Assembly: GCF_026241515.1 (NCBI RefSeq)
Contig: NZ_JAPHPW010000032.1
Span: forward strand, 1-42,807
DNA: 42,807 nt
Source: Vibrio sp. 14G-20
GTDB taxonomy: Bacteria; Pseudomonadota; Gammaproteobacteria; Enterobacterales; Vibrionaceae
Reading direction: 5' to 3'
In this document: one piece after another, positions 8,024 through 16,168 of the stretch
Layout: each line of letters begins with the position of its first letter
Numbering within the stretch: position 1 is the first letter of the stretch
Program-made: the position numbers and the translations under genes
The notes under the pieces: generated by a model
Told to the model about the DNA's origin: nothing
What the model saw: only the letters and a program-made list of their open reading frames with translations
Databases searched by the model: none

Positions 8024-9331
8024 TTGTTTGACCGTTATGAATCCGGCGAGCGAGCCGTACTTGTTCATATCAACTTCACGCAAGAGGGAGAATGGGAAGA
8101 CCTAAGCGAATGTGAAATGCTGGTCTCCTCAGCGGGGGTAGAAACGCTACAAGTGATTACTGGTAGCCGACAATCCCCACTCCCTAAATACTACGTTGGA
8201 GAAGGTAAAGCCCTAGAAATCGCACAAGCTGTTCAGCTGACCGGTGCTGAAATTGTGATTTTTAACCACTCCCTCTCTCCTGCCCAAGAGCGAAACCTCG
8301 AACAGTTGTGTAAATGTCGTGTGATTGATCGCACGGGTTTGATCTTAGATATTTTTGCACAACGTGCGCGAACTCATGAAGGTAAGCTACAAGTTGAGCT
8401 CGCTCAGCTTCGTCATATCTCTACTCGATTGATTCGTGGTTGGACTCACCTTGAAAGGCAGAAAGGTGGTATTGGTCTTCGTGGTCCAGGTGAAACTCAA
8501 CTGGAAACCGATCGACGTTTGTTGCGTGACCGTATAAAAGCAATACTGCGTCGTTTAGCGAAAGTGGCTAAGCAACGTGAACAAGGACGACGTGCTCGTA
8601 ATCGAGCTGAAATCCCAACAATTTCTTTGGTTGGTTATACCAACGCAGGGAAATCAACACTTTTCAATCGCATCACAAGTGCTGGTGTTTATGCGGCAGA
8701 CCAACTGTTTGCAACCCTAGACCCAACATTACGTAAGATTGATTTGGCAGATGTCGGGCCTGCAATTCTCGCAGATACCGTAGGTTTTATCCGTCATCTA
8801 CCACACGACTTAGTCGCTGCGTTTAAGGCAACATTACAAGAGACGCAGGAAGCTGACATTTTGTTACATGTTGTTGATGCCAGTGATGACCGTTTTCGTG
8901 AGAACATTCAGGCTGTTCATGAAGTATTAGAAGAAATTGATGCTCATGAAGTGCCAACCCTTGTAGTCATGAATAAGATTGACTGCATGGAAGACCAAAA
9001 ACCTCGAATTGAAAGGGACGAAGAGGGCGCACCTCGCGCTGTTTGGGTTTCTGCAATGGAAGGAGAAGGTATTGAACTGCTGTTTGAAGCTTTAACCGAG
9101 CGTTTAGCGAGTCAGATGGTTCAATTCCGGTTGTGTATTCCACATCAACATCAGGGCCGTATTCGTAGCTTATTCTTTGAGATGAAATGTATTCAACAGG
9201 AAGAATATGATGACAATGGTAACTTGTTGATAGATATTAGAATGCAACAAATAGATTGGTCTAAACTCGAAAAAAGAGAAGGGGCGCTCTTAGGTGACTT
9301 TATCGTTACCAAAGAGACTGCTACAGTATAA
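8024..9331 (+). CDS. hflX: Ribosome-rescue/splitting GTPase HflX, TTG start
   Basis: GTPase that binds the 50S subunit and splits stalled or heat-damaged ribosomes. Seen: an N-terminal HflX domain with the ...RTGLILDIFAQRARTHEGKLQVELAQL signature and GGIGLRGPGETQLETDRR; a G domain from about residue 200 with G1 VGYTNAGKSTLFN, G3 DTVGFI and G4 NKID. The most likely start is TTG at 8024: AAGGAG at 8010-8015 is well placed (8-nt spacing) and the reading frame from there gives the usual N-terminus FDRYESGERAVLVHI. The gene lies 44 nt after hfq and 26 nt before hflK, as in the E. coli hfq-hflX-hflK-hflC operon. Confidence 0.95.
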   Translation: MFDRYESGERAVLVHINFTQEGEWEDLSECEMLVSSAGVETLQVITGSRQSPLPKYYVGEGKALEIAQAVQLTGAEIVIFNHSLSPAQERNLEQLCKCRVIDRTGLILDIFAQRARTHEGKLQVELAQLRHISTRLIRGWTHLERQKGGIGLRGPGETQLETDRRLLRDRIKAILRRLAKVAKQREQGRRARNRAEIPTISLVGYTNAGKSTLFNRITSAGVYAADQLFATLDPTLRKIDLADVGPAILADTVGFIRHLPHDLVAAFKATLQETQEADILLHVVDASDDRFRENIQAVHEVLEEIDAHEVPTLVVMNKIDCMEDQKPRIERDEEGAPRAVWVSAMEGEGIELLFEALTERLASQMVQFRLCIPHQHQGRIRSLFFEMKCIQQEEYDDNGNLLIDIRMQQIDWSKLEKREGALLGDFIVTKETATV

Positions 9332-9357
9332 CGTCATATCAATGATGGAGTTTTCTA

Positions 9358-10560
9358 ATGGCGTGGAATGAGCCTGGAAATAACAACAACGGCGATAATA
9401 ACGGCCGCGATAACGACCCTTGGGGTAAGAACAATAATCGCGGCGGCCGAGATCAAGGACCGCCAGATCTAGACGAAGTGTTTAGTAAACTAAGTCAAAA
9501 GTTAGGTGGCAAGTTTGGTAAAAAGGGTGGTAGCGGTAACGGACCATCTATTGGTGGTGGCGGTGCAATTGGCTTTGGTGTCATTGCCGTTATTGCGATT
9601 GCTATCTGGTTCTTCGCTGGTTTCTACACTGTTGGCGAAGCAGAAAGAGCAGTAGTACTTCGATTGGGTCAGTTTGACCGTATCGAAGAGCCTGGTCTTA
9701 ACTGGCACCCACGCTTCATTGATGAAATCAAAGATGAACAACTGGTAAACGTTCAAGCGATTCGTTCTCTACGTGCTGCTGGCACGATGCTAACGAAAGA
9801 TGAAAACGTTGTGACCGTTGAAATGGGTGTTCAATACCGTGTTTCTGACCCATACAAGTACTTGTATCGTGTAACGAATGCAGACGACAGTTTACGCCAA
9901 GCAACCGATTCTGCGCTTCGTGCGGTAATTGGTGACTCACTAATGGATAGTATCCTAACAAGTGGTCGTCAACAGATTCGTCAAAGCACTCAAGAAACGT
10001 TGAACCGTATTATTGATAGCTACGACATGGGTATTCTGATTGTTGACGTGAACTTCCAGTCAGCACGTCCACCTGAGCAAGTGAAAGATGCATTTGATGA
10101 TGCTATCGCGGCTCGTGAGGATGAAGAGCGTTTCGAGCGTGAAGCTGAAGCTTACCGAAATGACATTCTTCCAAAAGCAACAGGTCGTGCTGAGCGTTTG
10201 AAGAAAGAAGCGGTGGGTTACTCAGAGCGCACAGTTAATGGTGCTCTAGGTCAAGTGGCTCAGTTCGAGAAACTGCTACCTGAATACCAAGCTGCTCCTG
10301 AAGTAACACGTAACCGTATGTACCTTGATACAATGGAAAAAGTGTACTCAAGCACATCGAAAGTCCTGATTGATTCTGAATCAAGCGGTAACTTGCTATA
10401 CCTACCAATTGATAAGCTAGGCGCACAAGGTGGTTCTCAGTCGGGCTCTCGCCCTGCAAAAGCATCATCAACTTACGATCAAATTGAGTTAGAAACTCAA
10501 GCGGATCCTAAGCCTAGCACTCAAACTCGTTCAGACAGTTCACGCCAAGGGAGATACTAA
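9358..10560 (+). CDS. hflK: FtsH protease modulator HflK (SPFH family)
   Basis: Inner-membrane protein with its bulk in the periplasm; forms a large cage with HflC around the FtsH protease and modulates its action. Seen: an unusual Asn/Gly-rich cytoplasmic N-terminus (residues 1-70), one membrane segment at about 74-95, then an SPFH/band-7 domain beginning GFYTVGEAERAVVLRLGQF, a charged coiled-coil region near 260-290 and a Ser/Gln-rich C-terminal tail. The 400-aa length fits the family. Only 2 nt separate it from hflC, so the two are co-translated. Confidence 0.96.
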   Translation: MAWNEPGNNNNGDNNGRDNDPWGKNNNRGGRDQGPPDLDEVFSKLSQKLGGKFGKKGGSGNGPSIGGGGAIGFGVIAVIAIAIWFFAGFYTVGEAERAVVLRLGQFDRIEEPGLNWHPRFIDEIKDEQLVNVQAIRSLRAAGTMLTKDENVVTVEMGVQYRVSDPYKYLYRVTNADDSLRQATDSALRAVIGDSLMDSILTSGRQQIRQSTQETLNRIIDSYDMGILIVDVNFQSARPPEQVKDAFDDAIAAREDEERFEREAEAYRNDILPKATGRAERLKKEAVGYSERTVNGALGQVAQFEKLLPEYQAAPEVTRNRMYLDTMEKVYSSTSKVLIDSESSGNLLYLPIDKLGAQGGSQSGSRPAKASSTYDQIELETQADPKPSTQTRSDSSRQGRY

Positions 10561-10562
10561 TA

Positions 10563-11540
10563 ATGCGTAAATTAATGATCCCTGTATTAGTTGTGACGAT
10601 TGCCCTTCTATTGATGTCACTATTTGTGATTCAAGAAGGTGAGCGTGGCATGGTAATTCGTTTTGGTCGAGTTCTCGATGACAACGGCGTATCACGAATC
10701 TATGAACCAGGCCTGCACTTTAAACTGCCTATGTTTGATCGCGTAAAAGTACTTGATGCTCGTATTCAAACGATGGATGGTCGTTCCGACCGTTTCGTAA
10801 CATCAGAGAAAAAAGACGTTCTAATTGATACCTACGCAAAATGGCGTATTGCTGATTTTGGACGTTTCTATCTGAGTACCGGTGGCGGTAATATCATGAC
10901 GGCAGAAGCACTTCTTGAGCGTAAAGTGACAGATGTTCTTCGTTCTGAAATTGGTGCTCGTGAAATTAAGCAGATCGTGTCAGGTCCTCGTAATAAGGAC
11001 ATCCTGCCAGACTCTGCTGATAGCGAAGTCGTCACAACGGTAGCGGCTGCAGAAGCTCTAGAAGTTGATGGCGAACGCGACAAGATCATGGAAAACGTTT
11101 TGTCTGGAACGGCAGAAAGTGCGATGGCTGATTTAGGTGTTGAAGTTGTTGATTTCCGAATGAAGAAGATTAACCTTCCTGACGAAATCAGTGAATCTAT
11201 CTACCGCCGTATGCGTGCAGAACGTGAGTCGGTTGCTCGTAGACACCGTTCTCAAGGTCGTGAGAAAGCAGAAGTTATTCGTGCTCAAGCTGAGCTAGAA
11301 GTGGCAACAGTTCTTGCTGAAGCTGACCGTACAGCTCGAATCACTCGTGGTGATGCAGATGCAGAAGCAGCTAAGATCTACTCTGATGCGTTCAGCAAAG
11401 ATCCTGAGTTCTATGGCTTCATGCGTTCATTGCAAGCTTATGAGACATCATTTAGCGATAAGAGCGACATTCTAGTACTGGATCCGAAGACTGACTTCTT
11501 CCAATACATGAATCAAGCAAGCGGCGCGCCAGCAAAATAA
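10563..11540 (+). CDS. hflC: FtsH protease modulator HflC (SPFH family)
   Basis: Partner of HflK in the FtsH-associated membrane cage. Seen: one N-terminal membrane segment (about residues 4-22), a band-7 domain starting VIQEGERGMVIRFGRV, a long charged helix rich in Arg, Glu and Ala (about 220-275: RRMRAERESVARRHRSQGREKAE), and the conserved end SDILVLDPKTDFFQYM. The 325-aa length is usual. It is the last gene of the run, followed by a strong terminator at 11592-11622. Confidence 0.96.
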   Translation: MRKLMIPVLVVTIALLLMSLFVIQEGERGMVIRFGRVLDDNGVSRIYEPGLHFKLPMFDRVKVLDARIQTMDGRSDRFVTSEKKDVLIDTYAKWRIADFGRFYLSTGGGNIMTAEALLERKVTDVLRSEIGAREIKQIVSGPRNKDILPDSADSEVVTTVAAAEALEVDGERDKIMENVLSGTAESAMADLGVEVVDFRMKKINLPDEISESIYRRMRAERESVARRHRSQGREKAEVIRAQAELEVATVLAEADRTARITRGDADAEAAKIYSDAFSKDPEFYGFMRSLQAYETSFSDKSDILVLDPKTDFFQYMNQASGAPAK

Positions 11541-11591
11541 GCTGATGCGTTAGCGAATGCTTAGCTCAATAAGCAAAATACGTTAAAACTT

Positions 11592-11622
11592 AAAAGGCTC
11601 CCATTGCGGGAGCCTTTTTGTT
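11592..11622 (+). terminator. Rho-independent terminator after hflC
   Basis: GGCTCCC and GGGAGCC form a 7-bp GC-rich stem around the loop ATTGC. The stem is flanked by A on the left and TTTTT on the right, so it may also work for the minus strand. Confidence 0.9.
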
Positions 11623-11729
11623 TTCTATGACTTATTTCAGGACGAGACATGCTTGCAGACTCACTATTAGGGCGCGAAAGAAGGCGCTTAACAGAGTGGT
11701 ACTTATAAACAGATTAGTACTTATAGAAA

Positions 11730-11918
11730 CTAACGGTAGGTCATGAAAGCGATAACGGCGCCAGCGACCACAAGACAGCCGCCAATGCGGCGCAGTTGCG
11801 TGTCTGGTTGTTCGCTCAGTTGCGCAACCATGTTTCTCCAGCCATTGGGTGCAATCAAGGGGCCAAGCCCTTCAACAATAAGTACGAGCCCAATAGCGAG
11901 CCAAATTGATTGAGACAT
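11730..11918 (-). CDS. yjeT: Small inner-membrane protein YjeT (DUF2065)
   Basis: Small membrane protein of unknown function. Seen: two hydrophobic segments, at about residues 4-20 (SIWLAIGLVLIVEGLGPLIA) and 43-59 (RRIGGCLVVAGAVIAFM), joined by a short polar loop with the NGWRNMVAQLSEQPDTQLRRIG signature of the DUF2065 family. The start is placed at 11918 (ATG preceded by AAGG), giving 62 aa; an in-frame ATG 51 nt further upstream would add a non-hydrophobic stretch not seen in the family. In E. coli yjeT lies between hflC and purA on the same strand as both; here it is in the same place but reversed. Confidence 0.85.
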   Translation of the reverse strand: MSQSIWLAIGLVLIVEGLGPLIAPNGWRNMVAQLSEQPDTQLRRIGGCLVVAGAVIAFMTYR

Positions 11919-12090
11919 GCTTCTGCCTTTTGTCTGTAAAAAGGCAATGATATCAGTATCTTTACACATTCGCCTTCAGTTGTTGGTGGTTTATTTTTGT
12001 ACAGCATTAACGTTTATGAACAAAAAGTGACTGCAAGAAGTGTGATTCAGTGCTAGAATCCATTTTTAATTAGCAACAGAAATTGGAAAG

Positions 12091-13407
12091 ATGGGAAATA
12101 ACGTAGTCGTTCTAGGCACCCAATGGGGTGATGAAGGTAAAGGTAAAATCGTTGACCTTTTAACTGAAGATGCAAAATACGTGGTTCGCTACCAAGGCGG
12201 TCACAATGCAGGTCACACACTTGTAATTGACGGTGAAAAAACCGTTCTTCACTTAATTCCATCAGGTATCCTACGCAATAACGTTAAATGTGTTATTGGT
12301 AACGGTGTAGTATTATCGCCTGACGCACTTCTAAAAGAAATGAAGCCTCTTGAAGATCGCGGTATTCCAGTACGTGAACGTCTTTTCATCTCTGAAGCTT
12401 GTCCTCTAATTCTTCCGTACCACATTGCTATCGACAACGCGCGTGAAATCGCTCGTGGCGCTAAAGCTATCGGTACAACGGGTCGTGGTATCGGTCCTGC
12501 TTACGAAGATAAAGTTGCTCGTCGCGGTCTACGCGTTGGCGACCTTTTCGATAAAGAAGCATTCGCTGAGAAGCTAAAAGAAGTTATGGAATTCCACAAC
12601 TTCCAACTAGAGCACTTCTACAAAGCTGAAACAGTAAGCTACGAAGAAGTTCTTGAGCAAGCGATGAGCTACGCAGACATGTTAACTGCGATGGTTATCG
12701 ACGTAACTGACGAACTAGACGCAGCACGTAAGCGCGGCGACAAGATCATGTTCGAAGGTGCTCAAGGTACGCTACTAGATATCGACCACGGTACTTACCC
12801 ATACGTAACGTCTTCTAACACGACTGCTGGTGGTGTTGCTGCAGGTTCTGGTTTTGGTCCTCGTCACATCGGTTACATCCTTGGTATTACTAAGGCTTAC
12901 TGTACTCGTGTTGGTTCAGGTCCATTCCCAACTGAGCTATACGATGGCCTTGATAAGCAAGACCCAGTTGGTAAGCACCTAGGCGATGTTGGTCACGAGT
13001 TTGGCGCAACGACTGGTCGTCTACGTCGTACTGGTTGGTTCGATGCTGTCGCTATGCGTCGTGCAATCCAAATCAACTCTCTATCTGGTATGTGTCTAAC
13101 TAAACTAGACGTTCTAGATGGCCTAGAAGAACTAAAAATCTGTACTGGTTACAAGATGAAAGATGGTTCTATCCTAGAAGTTTCTCCAATGGCTGCTGAG
13201 TCATTCGAAGAAGCGACGCCAATCTACGAAACAATGCCTGGTTGGTCTGAAAACACATTTGGTGCTAAATCTATCGACGCGCTTCCACAAGCTGCTCTAG
13301 ATTACATCAAGCGTATCGAAGACCTAACTGGTGTTCCAATTGATATCGTATCAACTGGCCCAGATCGTAACGAAACTATCATCAAGGTTCACCCATACGG
13401 CGCGTAA
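12091..13407 (+). CDS. purA: Adenylosuccinate synthetase PurA
   Basis: Joins IMP and aspartate using GTP, the first committed step to AMP; cytoplasmic homodimer. Seen: the N-terminal P-loop-like motif GTQWGDEGKGK with the catalytic Asp, GGHNAGHT with the catalytic His, QGTLLDIDHGTYPYVTSSNTTAGG, and the C-terminal GTP-binding STGPDRNETI. The 438-aa length is usual (E. coli 432). It stands alone between yjeT on the other strand and motX, with its own terminator. Its codon use is strongly biased toward highly expressed codons. Confidence 0.98.
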   Translation: MGNNVVVLGTQWGDEGKGKIVDLLTEDAKYVVRYQGGHNAGHTLVIDGEKTVLHLIPSGILRNNVKCVIGNGVVLSPDALLKEMKPLEDRGIPVRERLFISEACPLILPYHIAIDNAREIARGAKAIGTTGRGIGPAYEDKVARRGLRVGDLFDKEAFAEKLKEVMEFHNFQLEHFYKAETVSYEEVLEQAMSYADMLTAMVIDVTDELDAARKRGDKIMFEGAQGTLLDIDHGTYPYVTSSNTTAGGVAAGSGFGPRHIGYILGITKAYCTRVGSGPFPTELYDGLDKQDPVGKHLGDVGHEFGATTGRLRRTGWFDAVAMRRAIQINSLSGMCLTKLDVLDGLEELKICTGYKMKDGSILEVSPMAAESFEEATPIYETMPGWSENTFGAKSIDALPQAALDYIKRIEDLTGVPIDIVSTGPDRNETIIKVHPYGA

Positions 13408-13462
13408 TGCCTGTTGAGTGATTACCACAGCACGTAAAGTGCTTGATAATTAAATCGTTTCT

Positions 13463-13492
13463 AAAAGCCGACTTTCTTAAGTCGGCTTTTTA
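13463..13492 (+). terminator. Rho-independent terminator after purA
   Basis: A perfect stem AAAAGCCGACTT / AAGTCGGCTTTT around the loop TCTT, followed by more T. The A-run on the left arm makes it potentially bidirectional. Confidence 0.92.
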
Positions 13493-13579
13493 ATACCTGC
13501 AATTTAGCCACTCACTCTTTGATGGTGATCTTTTAAGCGTCATCAGGCAAAATATTGCCCATTAGCGGCAAGTTTTGTC

Positions 13580-13606
13580 TAAAGCCATCAAGGTTGTTGC
13601 CGATAC
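13580..13606 (+). promoter_or_regulatory. Sigma-28 (FliA)-type promoter of motX
   Basis: TAAA at 13580-13583, a 15-nt spacer, then GCCGATAC at 13599-13606. The enterobacterial and Vibrio sigma-28 consensus is TAAA-N15-GCCGATAA, so only the last base differs. It points at motX, whose start is about 98 nt downstream. Late flagellar and motor genes in Vibrio are known to use sigma-28. Confidence 0.8.
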
Positions 13607-13703
13607 AGATATCATGGAAAGTGAAGTTCACCCTATTTTTTGCGTCTACCTCGGTAGCCAATAAGAAATAGATAACTTTAGCGACAAATAATTGAGTGCA
13701 GGT

Positions 13704-14339
13704 ATGAAGCTACGAATTGTGGCAGCTTCATTAATAATGGCGCTGAGCTCACCCTTGAGTCATGCAAATTTGGCTGATGTGGGAGAGCCCGTTCCAATAT
13801 ATACAGAAGCTGAACTGATTAAATTAATCGAAAATAATCGACATCTAGAGCGTGTGAAAGCGGATAAGTGCCAGCTAGTAGAAGATATCGTTGCTCGTGC
13901 AACGCGTATTAGTTTGCCTTCTTATGAGTTTTTATACGGTGATATGCTGGCGTGGGGTGTGTGTGTTCCACAAGATGTAGAGCTTGGTCTTTACTATATG
14001 GAAAACGCAGCGCATCAAGGTTTACCCGCAGCACTAGAGCAACTGGGTCGTTATTATTCTCGTGGAACCTTGGTTCAACAAGACAAAGAGCGTGCAATTC
14101 CGTACCTACGCGAAGCGGCTTCTATGGGTAACTTAAGTGCGAGCATCCACTTAGCAGAACTCTTGTTACGTGACTACGGCAGTCCGTTGGATTATGAAGA
14201 TGCTTACCGTTGGTTGTATAACTCGGTAACCGCAGACCAAAGACAGCACAGGCGTATCACTGTGCTTCGCAGCGGTCTGGAGCAGAGAATGCCAGACAAT
14301 ATTATTGCTCGAGCGAAACGTCGAGACGTGTTCTGGTAA
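13704..14339 (+). CDS. motX: Sodium-driven polar flagellar motor protein MotX
   Basis: Periplasmic component of the T ring, which with MotY anchors the PomA-PomB sodium stators of the Vibrio polar flagellum. Seen: a signal peptide MKLRIVAASLIMALSSPLSHA, two or three Sel1-type (TPR-like) repeats at about residues 70-160 (YYMENAAHQGLPAALEQLGRYYSRG, AIPYLREAASMGNLSASIHLAELL), and paired cysteines at about 45 and 79. The frame is open from a TTG at 13692, but ATG at 13704 gives a clean signal peptide and exactly 211 aa, the length of known MotX proteins. A sigma-28 promoter lies upstream. It occupies the place of E. coli nsrR between purA and rnr. Confidence 0.92.
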   Translation: MKLRIVAASLIMALSSPLSHANLADVGEPVPIYTEAELIKLIENNRHLERVKADKCQLVEDIVARATRISLPSYEFLYGDMLAWGVCVPQDVELGLYYMENAAHQGLPAALEQLGRYYSRGTLVQQDKERAIPYLREAASMGNLSASIHLAELLLRDYGSPLDYEDAYRWLYNSVTADQRQHRRITVLRSGLEQRMPDNIIARAKRRDVFW

Positions 14340-14417
14340 TTACGAATATAAATTAAGGTTGATGGCTAACGACTGCACTCGTTAATCATCTATCTTGATC
14401 TTGAAAGATATCGATAT

Positions 14418-14456
14418 AAAAAGGCCTCGTAGGTAAATACCTATGAGGCCTTTTTT
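14418..14456. terminator. Bidirectional terminator between motX and the amidohydrolase
   Basis: AAAAAGGCCTC-G-TAGG pairs with CCTA-T-GAGGCCTTTTTT around a short AT loop. Runs of A on the left and T on the right give a T-tail on each strand, so it can end both the motX transcript (+) and the convergent amidohydrolase transcript (-). Confidence 0.9.
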
Positions 14457-14510
14457 GATCTGAACTGCTTTAGATTTAACAGAAAGCGCAGTGATTTATA
14501 GTCCTAGCCG

Positions 14511-15920
14511 TTATTGAACAACTTCACCAGATTCAATCACCGTTTTACGAACGACCTTGGTGAAATCGAGTGCTTCCTGGCGGATCTCATCTTCGTCTAC
14601 CGTTAGCATGTCGCGATCTTGCATGATGATCTTGCCATCAACGATGGAGTGGCGAACGTTACCAGAGTTAGCTGAGTACACTAAAGCTGAGTATGGGTTA
14701 TAGACCGGAATCATGTTTGGCGCTTTTGTGTCGATCACTATGATGTCGGCAAGCTTGCCTGCTTCAAGAGAGCCGATCTTATCTTCCATATGTAGTGCTT
14801 TTGCTGCGCCCATTGTCGCCATGTCGATCACTTTGATCGGCGGCATTGCTGCACGATCTTTGTTTACTAGTTTGTGAACTTTAGCCACTTGGTTGAATTC
14901 ATCAATGGTGCTCAATGTGTTACCTGACATTGGACCATCGGTACCCAGACCAATACGCACGTCTTCGTCATACATCTTAAGGGCAGGGGATACGCCTTTC
15001 GCTGATTTGATATTGGCACTCATGTTATGAGCGACACCCATGTCTGACTTTTTCACCAGTTCGATATCATGGTCATCAACCAAGATCATGTGTGCACCCA
15101 CCAAGTTTTTGTTCAATGCGCCAATGCTGTCCATGTATTGAACCGGTGATAGCCCATCTGAACGCTCTGCGATTTTCTCTTCTTCACGGTGCGATTCTGC
15201 AAGGTGAATCATTACTGGTACATCTAACTCTAAAGAGAGTTTGGAAATTTTCTGCAGGATCTCAGTCGTATTTGTGTAAGGCGCATGTGGGGCAAACGCT
15301 GGCGTGATTCGCGGGTGATCTTTGTATTCTTCAATGAAGTTCAATGCGTACTTAATGCCCTCTTCAGCGTTGGCTGCGTCAGCGACTGGGAACTTAATCA
15401 CGGTTTCACCAAGAATGGCACGCATACCGATCTTATCGACGGTTTTCGCTACTTCATCTTCAAAGTAGTACATGTCGGCATAAGTGGTTACACCGCCTTT
15501 TACCATTTCGACGTTACCTAGGTTGGCACCAATACGTACCATGTCTCGTGACACCAATTTCTTCTCTAGAGGGAAGATGTAACGGTGAAGGCGATCTGGC
15601 ACATCATCTGCCAAGGAACGGAAAACTGTCATTGATACGTGAGTATGAGTATTGATGAGACCTGGCATAACGATATCGCCATCAACGTCCAACACTTGTT
15701 TCGCTTGGTACTGCTTCTCTAGTGAAGCATCACCTACCGCAATGATTTTGTTGTCTTTCACGACAACCGTCCCGCTCTCATAAACCGTTTTATCTTGGTT
15801 CATGGTGAGAACCATCGCATCGGTAATCATCAGGTCGGCTTTTTCCATTGCTGAACTTGCAAAGGGAAATAGAGCTAGGCTTGCCATTGCTGAAGCCAAT
15901 AAGGTGCGTTTTAGTTTCAT
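14511..15920 (-). CDS. Exported metal-dependent amidohydrolase (ATZ/TRZ, deaminase-like)
   Basis: Member of the amidohydrolase superfamily, close to the TRZ/ATZ and S-adenosylhomocysteine/methylthioadenosine deaminase branch; the true substrate cannot be read from sequence. Seen: metal ligands in NTHTHVSM, HAPYTNTTE, HLAESHREE, then HMILVDDHD, and GTDGPMSGNTLS with the catalytic Asp; the typical N- and C-terminal beta-sandwich strands flank the barrel. Unlike the usual cytosolic relatives it starts with a signal peptide (MKLKRTLLASAMASLALFPFASSA), predicting a periplasmic enzyme. The start is put at 15920 because the frame extending to 15977 would bury this signal sequence. It stands alone, divergent from rnr and convergent with motX. 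Confidence 0.85.
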   Translation of the reverse strand: MKLKRTLLASAMASLALFPFASSAMEKADLMITDAMVLTMNQDKTVYESGTVVVKDNKIIAVGDASLEKQYQAKQVLDVDGDIVMPGLINTHTHVSMTVFRSLADDVPDRLHRYIFPLEKKLVSRDMVRIGANLGNVEMVKGGVTTYADMYYFEDEVAKTVDKIGMRAILGETVIKFPVADAANAEEGIKYALNFIEEYKDHPRITPAFAPHAPYTNTTEILQKISKLSLELDVPVMIHLAESHREEEKIAERSDGLSPVQYMDSIGALNKNLVGAHMILVDDHDIELVKKSDMGVAHNMSANIKSAKGVSPALKMYDEDVRIGLGTDGPMSGNTLSTIDEFNQVAKVHKLVNKDRAAMPPIKVIDMATMGAAKALHMEDKIGSLEAGKLADIIVIDTKAPNMIPVYNPYSALVYSANSGNVRHSIVDGKIIMQDRDMLTVDEDEIRQEALDFTKVVRKTVIESGEVVQ

Positions 15921-16109
15921 ATCAATACTCAGAACAGGAGTTGGTAAAGTGCGTGGATAATAGTGTATTTCATTCATGGCGCAAACGTTTGTTTTATCGT
16001 TTGCGTGAAATTTTGATGATAGTCCGCGGCTATGAAGTGATGTTTCATTAGATGAAAATAGTTATCAATCTGATGTTATTTGAGGGTTTTCCAAAGCATA
16101 TCTGTAGGT

Positions 16110-16138
16110 TACCCCTAGCATCAGATATACTAGGGGTA
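16110..16138. promoter_or_regulatory. Inverted repeat upstream of rnr
   Basis: TACCCCTAG and CTAGGGGTA form a perfect 9-bp dyad around an 11-nt spacer, ending 30 nt before the rnr start. There is no T-tract, so it is not a terminator. It could be an operator between the divergent amidohydrolase and rnr genes, or a hairpin in the rnr leader. Confidence 0.55.
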
Positions 16139-16168
16139 TATACCTTCCTTGCTTAAGCAGGCCCGCCT

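Noticed and set aside
11919..11969. N-terminal extension of YjeT (start at 11969)
   Set aside because: The extra 17 residues are polar and absent from the family; a good ribosome binding site lies before the ATG at 11918.
16110..16138. Terminator of an upstream transcript
   Set aside because: No T-tract follows the dyad and the gene behind it runs the other way.
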